A DNA stretch of 64,000 nucleotides from Crotophaga sulcirostris. Lineage: Eukaryota > Chordata > Aves > Cuculiformes > Crotophagidae. Below, piece after piece: positions 56,627 to 64,000 of the stretch (positions are counted from its first letter, which is position 1; the number at the start of each line of letters is the position of its first letter). The DNA is taken from NCBI GenBank assembly GCA_013397455.1, contig VYZB01000040.1:1231544-1295543 (forward strand), in the 5' to 3' direction. The notes below the pieces were generated by a model. The model worked only from the letters and a program-made list of their open reading frames with translations. It was not told the DNA's origin and searched no databases. The position numbers and the translations under genes were made by a program.

Positions 56627-57534
56627 GTGAGTCGCTTGTCTTTAAGGCTTATCAGGTGGTAAGTTAACATCACCCATGTGAGGGCTGGCAGGCACTAGGT
56701 ATGTTTCTAGAATATTTTCAGTCACTGGTGTTCACAAACTGATGTGTTTCTGCCAAAACACAAAAAATCAGATTTGCTAAAGAATATTGTAATTTGCGGT
56801 GTGTGCACCTTAGGTGCTTGTGCAGGTGGTCCTCACTGTACCACAGAGTCTGAAACATTCTCATTCTTTTTAAGAGCTTATTTATCTCCTTAGTATTTAT
56901 GTATAGTGTTGATAAGTTTAAGTAGAATTAAAAAAAATTCATAATCCTTTAAAATATTATTTTGTTCATTTTTGTCAATATTAAACCTATTGTTAGGACT
57001 CCATGACTGCACACTTTGTGCGTTGAGTCAGTACCATCCCTAACTTTTAGCTGTAATGAAAGATTAAACCTCACAGCATCGTTTGACAGTTCCATCTGTC
57101 AATAGAGTTGTGTTTAAGGTGAGATTTTTCATAGAAATGTGCTTAGTGAAAACTTGAATTCTGAACTGGAGCACTGCTTGTCACCGAGGTTTCTGTGTGA
57201 ACCACACTGGTGTGCGTTGAACCTGGTGTGAAACCTCATTGTGCAGGGATTGTAGCAGCAAAAATAAAGATGACAAACATCTCCAGGTTGCTCTTGCAAT
57301 GAGGATAGAAATAAATTTGGAAGCTCTTTAATGATTTTGAGGCTGAGAGGGCAACAGTATAAAGAGGGCAACGTTGTCCTTGAAGTTGCACAGATGTTAT
57401 TTAAGTTACACACTTGAAGTTGACTGAAAATAGTTAGGAGTTGCAACAGAGGTTTCAGAGAGTAAACCAGAGCTAATGTGAACACAAGATGCGCTAACTT
57501 TCATTCTGTTTTGCTCTACTGGATGCCTTCACTT

Positions 57535-57535
57535 T

Positions 57536-57574
<39 letters not shown>

Positions 57575-57579
57575 TTTTA
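57535..57579. repeat. (TTTA)11 microsatellite
   Basis: About eleven TTTA units form a 45-bp run in IMMT intron 8. The FIYLFIYL frame across it is an artefact. Confidence 0.95.
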
Positions 57580-57996
57580 AAGCTTGTTCCTTATTCCATG
57601 GAGGTCGTTAGAAACCTCCCTTGGTTTGAATGGATTTGGAAAGGGACGCTTTTTCAGTTTTTCCTTGATGTCCAGTTAGGCTGGAGGAAAGCAGTTCTTT
57701 CATAATTAGAAAAAACATCCATCTTTACAGAGCTCTCTAAATTTTCTCCCATCCTCATTTATCTCCACCAGTCACCATGTCCAAAACACTGCTGCAGGAT
57801 TAAGCCATCGTATTAAAAATGCTTCCTTGATAACAAATGTGATGGAAATGTCTGCCTTCTAATACTAACTTAGTTTTACTAATACTAACTCCTTTCAGTG
57901 AGCTTTATTTCATCTTCTCCTTGAGCTTGAGTACTAATTGCACTATAAACAATTCTCATTTTACATGGAGTAGACATGCTGACATCTTTAGGTTTC

Positions 57997-58562
57997 GTAG
58001 AATCATAGAATGGTTTTAGTTGGAAAGGATCATCCAGTTCCAACGCCCCTGCCACGGACAGGGACACCTCCCACCGGACAAGGCTACTCAAGGCCCCATC
58101 CAACCTGGTCTTGAACACTTCCAGGGATGGGGCATCCGCAGCTTCCCTGGGCAACTTGTGCCAGTGTCTCACCACCCTCATTGTGAAGAATTTCTTCCTA
58201 ATGTCTGGTCTAAATCTTCTCCCTTCCAGTTTAAAGCCATTCCCCCTCGTCCTGTCACTTCAGGCCCTTGTAAAAAGCCCCTCCCCAGCTTTCCTGTAGC
58301 CCCTTGAGGTACTCGAAGGCCACTGTGAGGTCTCCCTGGAGCTTTCTCTTCTCAAGGCTGAACAAGCCCAGCTCTCTCAGCCTGTCCTCGTAGCAGAGGT
58401 GCTCCAGCCCTCTGATCATCTTCGTGGCCTCCTCTGGGCCCATTCCAACAGTTCCATATCCTTATGTTGAGGATTCCAGAACTGGACGCAGCACTCCAGG
58501 TGGGGGCTCATGATAGCGGAGCAGAAGGAGAGAGTCAGCTCCCTCTGCCAGCCCTGCAGCCC
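57997..58562 (-). mobile_element. CR1 fragment
   Basis: GTAGAATCATAGAATGGTTT, then ACGGACAGGGACACCTCCCA, then AGCTTTCCTGTAGCCCCTTG and CCTCCTCTGGGCCCATTCCA, to AGAGAGTCAGCTCCCTCTGC. A 565-bp minus-strand copy, antisense in IMMT. Confidence 0.94.
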
Positions 58563-58752
58563 CTGCCACCTGTGGGTTTCAGGCTGTGGAAAAAGAATAA
58601 TTATAGGATTATATCCATAGAACTGGTAGATGGAAGCACCATAGAGTTATCCAGTAGTTCTTCATATAAATAGAGTCCGTGTCACGTAAACTTTTCTTTG
58701 GGCTGAGGTAAGATCTGTATGAGTTATAATTAGCAGCTTCCTCTCTTTTCAG

Positions 58753-58888
58753 AGAAGAGTTAGAGAAGACAAAGGGAGTAATCGAAAATGCCAAGAAGTC
58801 TCAGCTTGCGGGAGCCAAACCTCACATTGTTGCTGCAGAAGAAAATCTTCATCATATGATAGACGACTTGGACAACGTAGTGAAAAAG
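58753..58888 (+). CDS. IMMT: IMMT coding exon 9
   Basis: This 136-nt exon (phase 2 in, phase 0 out) encodes [20 protein letters not shown], then [20 protein letters not shown] and NVVKK. It matches human [20 protein letters not shown] closely and is coiled coil. The donor is GTAATG. Confidence 0.97.
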
Positions 58889-60308
58889 GTAATGCCTCCA
58901 CAGGGTGTTTTTAACTGGCGTTAGAGTAAGGTTTGCTTGGCTGTTCCCAAATCCTCTGTCGCAGGGTAAATGTTTTTAAAGTGTAAATTCTGGCCTTTTT
59001 TAGCTATCAACAATCTGTGAGCGTGTGTATATACACACCTGTGAGCAGTCGTAGAATCATAGAGTCATTAAGGTTGGAGAAGAACTCTAAGATCATCCAG
59101 TCCAACTGTGAGCCCAACACCACTGTGCCTACTAAACCATGTCCTGAAGTGCCACATCTACACCCTTTTTGAACACCTCCAGGGATGGTGATCACCACTT
59201 CCCTGATTCACCACTCTTGATAACGAAATTTTTCCTAATATCCAATCTAAACCTCCCCCGGCACAACTTTGAGGCCATTTCTTCTCAGCCTATCACTTGG
59301 GAGAAGAGACCAGCACCCACCTCACTACAACCTCCTTTCAGGGAGTTGTAGAGAGCAATAAGGTCTCCCCTCAGCCTCCTCCAGACTAAACAACCCCAGT
59401 TCCCTCAGCCACTCCTCAAAATTCTTGTTCTCCAGCCCCTTCACCAGCTCTGCGCTTCTCTGGACACGCTGCAGCCCCTCAGTGTCCTTGTACTGAGGGG
59501 CCCAAAAGTGAACACAGGACTTGAGGTGTGGCCTCAAATGTAGGGGCACCAAATATAGCACCAAATATAGGGGCACAATTTACCATTTTTGATACAAGGC
59601 AAGATCCTGTTGGCCTTCTTGGCCACTGGGGCACACTGCTGGCTCATGTTCAGCCAACTAACATGAGAACTTTTTGAAAAGAACTTCAATTCTGTCCTGA
59701 AAGTCTCCAGCTTGACCGGTGCCTGTCCTTTCTTGGGGCAACTCGTAACTCTTTTTGTTTGATTCTGAGAGGAATGCGGTTAGAAAGGAGCAGGAGCATT
59801 GTGTGCCAGTGACTTGGTGGGTAAGACACTTTACAGTTCTGAAGACTGGGGAAAAAAAAGTAAAGGTGGAATTTATCTCCCTTTGCAGGACAGCTGATAA
59901 TTCATCAGGTGGGTCTTGAGTGGAAAACTTCATAGTGGGAACATCAGAACTGCCTGAGGGAGGGGGGGCAGCTGTCACAAGATTAGATCTCTAACCCTGT
60001 GTGGTAGCTGAAAGCAGAGAAAAAGAGCTGGAGATCTTTAAAGGTGAATTCAGATGTTCCTTTGGTCCTGTCTGGGCTACAGGCTGCCTCTCTAGTTAGT
60101 GTGTATGTGAGAAGAAATGGATTTGTGCTTGTTCCAGCAAATCATTATTGTATACGAGAGGCTTAATATCACTTTTCTCCCCCAATGGAGTTTGCTTTCT
60201 TTGGGCTGGAGGGTAGCACTAACGCCAGGCCTGGCTTTAAATTATGTATGGCTCTCTTTTCAGTATCTGCCTTGAAAAAGGAACTAACCTTGGTTTTGTT
60301 TGTTACAG
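58889..60308 (+). other. IMMT: IMMT intron 9
   Basis: This 1.4-kb intron is nearly half a minus-strand CR1 (59.05-59.66 kb). The remainder, 59658-60308, shows no recognised feature. Confidence 0.75.
59051..59657 (-). mobile_element. CR1 fragment (older subfamily)
   Basis: GTAGAATCATAGAGTCATTA, then AGGTTGGAGAAGAACTCTAA, then GGCACAACTTTGAGGCCATT and CTGGACACGCTGCAGCCCCT, then CTTGGCCACTGGGGCACACT, to GCTCATGTTCAGCC. About 607 bp on the minus strand. Near 59535-59575 a short ATAGGGGCACCAAATATAGC-type repeat interrupts it. Confidence 0.92.
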
Positions 60309-60438
60309 GTTCAGGCAGCACAGTCGGAGGCCAAGATAGTAGCTCAATACCACGAGCTTGTGGCTACAGCTAGAGAGGAGTTTCAGCGAGAGCTCGACAG
60401 CATCACTCCCGACGTACAGCCTGGCTGGAAGGGGCTAA
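60309..60438 (+). CDS. IMMT: IMMT coding exon 10
   Basis: This 130-nt exon (phase 0 in, phase 1 out) encodes [20 protein letters not shown], then [20 protein letters not shown] and KGL plus one base. It matches the human region [20 protein letters not shown] and [17 protein letters not shown]. The donor is GTAAGT. Confidence 0.97.
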
Positions 60439-62610
60439 GTAAGTCTGATTTCAGGGTTATTTGTGTTGGTTACATGCCAATCACTTCAGTTTGTAGTTTC
60501 TGTAATTACAGCCACTGAATTGAATGCCCAGCATACTAATTTCTGCATTTTTGGGTTGGTTCAAAGTGAAAATTAGCTCACAATTAAAATCAGTAACCTA
60601 AAGCAGGTGTTACGAAGGGCTTAATTCTGGAAACTGCCCGTGCTGTGCTGGAAGTTTCACAAAATGCAACTCTAGTATGATAAATGTCATACAGTTGTTT
60701 AAACATCTCCTCTCTCTCCTGGTATTCAAGAACAAGAGCCAGGTCACTCCAGATTTGGATCAAATCTGTTTTGTTCGCTGATGAGGTATTTGTTTGGTCA
60801 ACTCTCTGTGATTATAGGTTTTATAAAGCATCTTTATTACAGAGTGATGAACAACTCCCTGCATTTCTCTAGTTCATCACTGAAATGATACGTGGAAAGG
60901 CAGAGTTACTTGTTCATATCCTGCCTACCCTGGGGTGTGATTTCTACGTTAAATTGACACAGTGCTTACCTTGAACAACAGCCAGTGCTGCACAAAAGCA
61001 GTGAAGAGGCATCCTGCAGGGTTTTATGCTGTTGCTGCCACAGCTCTTGGATCAAGATCAGCAATCTCATGACTCGTGTTTGAGGTGCTTGGGTTTTTCA
61101 ACTCGAGCTCTTTTCTACTTTTCTTATAACAGAAAAACGTGTGAAATGTGATTCAGAAGCTGAGTCGGACTCTTCCTCTCTTACTAGAGGGATAAAGGGT
61201 TTACCTTGGCTGTTGGAAATGTTCATACACCACAGTGGTGCAGAAAGCAAGCAGGAAAGGAGTTGGACTCATGATGAGGTTATGATGGCTTAACAGTCAG
61301 CTTAACCTGAATATTCCCCTCAGCATGCTCCTTCCCCACGGGAATCCTTACTGTAACTGCTTTCATTTTAAAGATGAGCAAAGGTGCAGAAAGTAGAGTG
61401 TGTGTTCATACCATTACTGTGCATAAGCTATAGCTGGAACTCCTGCATGGGACATCCATGGAGCAATTCCAGCCTGCTGTAGTTCAAATGAATTAATTCC
61501 CTAAAAAACATTTCCCAGATATTTCCACTCAGGGTTTTAACATAAAATGCACCAAGTAATCTCAGACTTTTCTAGCCTCGGTGCTCAGAGAGAGCTGTTA
61601 TGACTTTATTGCTCAGTTACAATAGATTTCTTTTTAGATGTGATAAACACTGAGAAAATGTAGTGTGATATTGCCTGATAGTTTTCCTGAAGTAAAATAT
61701 GTAATATGAAGTACTACAAGGTACTCTTCTCAGTGCTACTTTATGCTTTAGAAATGTGAACCACATCATTTTCTTAGGTAAATGAATACATCAGATCCCT
61801 GAATGGTCGTGGAGAGAGCGAACTCTGCTCTGATGGAACTCCACATATAGGGAAATTGTTTTTAAATGAATCATCTGGTTGGAAAAGACCTCTGAGATTG
61901 AGTCCAACCATACCTGTCCACTTACTAAACCATATTCCTGAGGAACTCACCTACCTGTCTTTTAAACTCTTCCAGGGATGGGGACTCAAGGAACCATTAG
62001 CAGGGTTTGCTGTGCTGCCTTAAACGTGCAGTCTTTTAGGTGTTAGTGTGGAAGAAAAACTTTATTTAGGCACTTTGGTGATGGAGCTCCTGTCCTTGCA
62101 CAGGATAAACATCGTGGGGTTTGTGATTGATGTTCTTTTGAGAGAGGAAGGGGAACCTCCTGGTAGCTTCCATGCATTAAATTTCATGCTGGTGTGACCT
62201 GCTTAGGTATATGCAGGGCTGACTTGTCAGGGTTTGTGACTCTCACTGCTGCTTAGGAATTCATTTCTTCACCAACTGATTCTGATTTATAAGAACCTAG
62301 AAATGTCAGACTCAAGTTTCCAGTGTCCTATTGCACTTCCCTGCTTCAAACCTGTATTCCTTGCTTTGGCTAAATCTATGGGTTTCCAAAGGTGATTTTA
62401 GTGGTTGGGATTTTTTGGGCTACCTCTTGTCTGTAATACAGGGAGACTTTTATACTCCCCACACTGTTCTTCCTGAATTCCTAAAGACTTGGACTCATGT
62501 TTAAGTCGCTGTAGATGAGAACCTCTTAGTCTCCTGTTTTACTGTTGCATGACTGAGTCACTGTGGTGAATGTGCATTGACTTTTCCAACCTCTCCTCTT
62601 TCTGTTGCAG
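60439..62610 (+). other. IMMT: IMMT intron 10
   Basis: This 2.2-kb intron holds one short old CR1 tail at 61.87 kb. Otherwise nothing recognisable is seen. The acceptor tract CTCTCCTCTTTCTGTTGCAG is strong, as expected before a very small exon. Confidence 0.75.
61869..61990 (-). mobile_element. Short diverged CR1 tail
   Basis: ATCTGGTTGGAAAAGACCTC, then GAGTCCAACCATACCTGTCC, then TTAAACTCTTCCAGGGATGG. A minus-strand 120-bp tail resembling the subfamily at 63.33 kb. Confidence 0.85.
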
Positions 62611-62625
62611 AGATAACTGACTTAG
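62611..62625 (+). CDS. IMMT: IMMT 15-nt microexon (coding exon 11)
   Basis: AGATAACTGACTTAG lies between CTTTCTGTTGCAG and GTGAGT, phase 1 to phase 1. Joined to the A left by exon 10 it encodes Lys-Ile-Thr-Asp-Leu plus the first base of the next codon. That gives GWKGL-KITDL where human MIC60 reads GWKGM-SVSDL-ADKL. The exact length, both splice sites, phase and SDL/TDL similarity support it, although the next exon lies outside the window. Confidence 0.8.
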
Positions 62626-64000
62626 GTGAGTTCCTCTAACTCTTTCTGCTCTTGTGAATGTCACCTCTTCTCTCTGTCCTTTTATGTTTGTGTGCTACAT
62701 CGCTTTAAATCACAGGAAGGATCAACAAAAAGGGGTGAAATGTTGCATTCCTAAACCATTTCAGGCTTGAGAGAGTTGCTGGATATGGAGCACCTGCAAA
62801 TGCCACTGATCCATCTAGGTGCTTGGTATGCTGGAAAATCCATGTAGGGCCACTCTGAGCTGGATCACCCAACTCAGATTCATTTCATTTGAAGTTGCCT
62901 TGATTCTCTGAATTTAATCTTCAAGATTGATTTTAGAAATGTTGATTAATTCTTTGATCCTGAGGTTGACTGTTCATTATTTTCTACCTTTTTATCAAAG
63001 AAACCTAATTTAAAACTGGAGTGCAGTAAAACCCCCTTCTGTTTGTAACAGTGTTAAACTCATCAGCTGAGCTTAGTGCTGCTGCCCAGCTTCCCTGCTG
63101 CACACGAGCACCGCTACCATGAGCCCTGCTGTGCCAGTCCTTCCTCCAGTGGGGTGGCTGAAGGACTGTTGAATTTCACTTGAGTTGGAGCCTGTGGAAT
63201 GCTGTCCTGAGTAATCCTTGGTTTTCCATACGCATGATTTCGCTGGCAGTCAGTGCAAAAGTCTGAGCTGCAGCGTTTTAGAGAGCCTGTGCCATTCTTG
63301 GGTCATCAAATCTACAAATGCTGCAAGTGTAGAATCATGGAACCGTTTAGGTTGGAAAAGAACTTTAAGATCATTGAGTCCAACCATAAACCCAACACTG
63401 CCAATCCCACAGCTAAACCACGTCCTTCAGCACCACATCTTCATGTCTCTTAAATCCCTCCAGGGATGGTGGCTCCACCACCTCCCTGGGCAGCCTGTGC
63501 CAGTGCTTGACAACCCTTTCAGTGAAGAATTTTTTCCTAATATCCAGTTTAAACCACCTGTGGCGCAACTTGAGGACATTTCCTCTTGTCCTATCACTTC
63601 TTACTTGGGAGAAGAGTCTGTGTTGTCCTCCTCTCCCAGAAGAAAAGCAGCAAACAGTTGTAGTTGTGATCACTACTGCACATTGAGTAGCCAAACCTGA
63701 AAGGTACAAATTGGGGCAGGAAATCTGGCTGGGAACAGTTGGCATGGAGGACTGTTGGAGAGAGAAGGTCACTTTGGCTGTCTCTCACCACTTCAGTGTT
63801 CTCAGGATCAAAGTTCTGGAAGCTTGTGCCCCGCTGGATGTGTTGGTGCTTGGGTTTTCCATAACCTGCTGCTGTGGGTGCTGTCATGGGGGAAAATAAA
63901 TAGTGGTGTAAGAAACAAATCAGATTTGTCCACAGTCTCCTAATGGAGTGTGACATGGATATGGGAGTGTAATCATAGCTGTGAATCACTTCAAAGAAAC
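62626..64000 (+). other. IMMT: IMMT intron 11 (5' part)
   Basis: The intron starts GTGAGT and runs off the window. It contains a minus-strand CR1 at 63.33-63.64 kb. The remaining IMMT exons, including the C-terminal mitofilin domain, are not in this sequence. Confidence 0.75.
63329..63638 (-). mobile_element. CR1 3'-end fragment
   Basis: TAGAATCATGGAACCGTTTA, then GGTTGGAAAAGAACTTTAAG, then CAGCCTGTGCCAGTGCTTGA, to TACTTGGGAGAAGAGTCTGT. A 310-bp minus-strand copy. Its reverse translation keeps [20 protein letters not shown], the ORF2 C-terminus. Confidence 0.94.

Larger units (their letters stand above)
56627..58752 (+). other. IMMT: IMMT intron 8
   Basis: This 2.1-kb intron contains a (TTTA)n microsatellite at 57.54 kb and a minus-strand CR1 at 58.0-58.56 kb. 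The stretch 56627-57534 shows nothing recognisable. Confidence 0.75.

Noticed and set aside
57478..57705. Hydrophobic FIYLFIYL frame
   Set aside because: Translation of the (TTTA)n microsatellite.

Overview
This window is nuclear DNA from a bird. Two independent signals support that. It carries about 25 CR1 non-LTR retrotransposon fragments with the avian-type 3' tail (GGTTGGAAGGGACC and octamers such as ATTCTATG), plus a solo LTR resembling avian ERVL-type elements. The genes also have compact vertebrate introns with normal GT-AG splice sites. CR1 pieces cover roughly an eighth of the window by my reading, which is dense for a bird; I cannot name the species from sequence alone.

Three conserved protein genes are present, in the order I recall for human chromosome 2p11. 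(1) REEP1, plus strand, shown only by its last three coding exons (1452-1565, 15226-15394, 36511-36521) and a long 3'UTR ending near 40.4 kb. Its two complete introns (13.7 and 21.1 kb) fill the left half of the window and hold mainly retroelement debris. (2) MRPL35, minus strand, complete in four exons between 43519 and 41568, encoding 174 residues of the mitochondrial large-subunit protein bL35m. (3) IMMT (MIC60, mitofilin), plus strand, starting at 44278 and running off the right edge. Eleven coding exons are visible (about 380 residues), including a 15-nt microexon at 62611-62625.

REEP1 and MRPL35 converge, with poly(A) signals about 1 kb apart. MRPL35 and IMMT, both nuclear genes for mitochondrial proteins, diverge from a shared CpG-rich region at 43.15-45.06 kb. 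That region holds three repeated architectures: a 78-bp tandem repeat of an octamer (ATTTGCAT) plus inverted CCAAT module, a 62-bp tandem repeat of a ZNF143/THAP11-type motif followed at once by an ATG, and a 35-bp direct duplication bracketing IMMT exon 1. MRPL35 intron 2 is largely a GC-rich minisatellite with a three-unit higher-order period of 119 bp.

There is no CRISPR, operon, tRNA or rRNA, and I see no clearly new coding system. The best leads are the promoter architecture, the microexon and a NAGNAG acceptor in IMMT, a CR1 insertion abutting a REEP1 branch point, and several perfect inverted or tandem repeats. All exon boundaries were placed by reading splice sites and frame against the human proteins as I remember them; no alignment was run.
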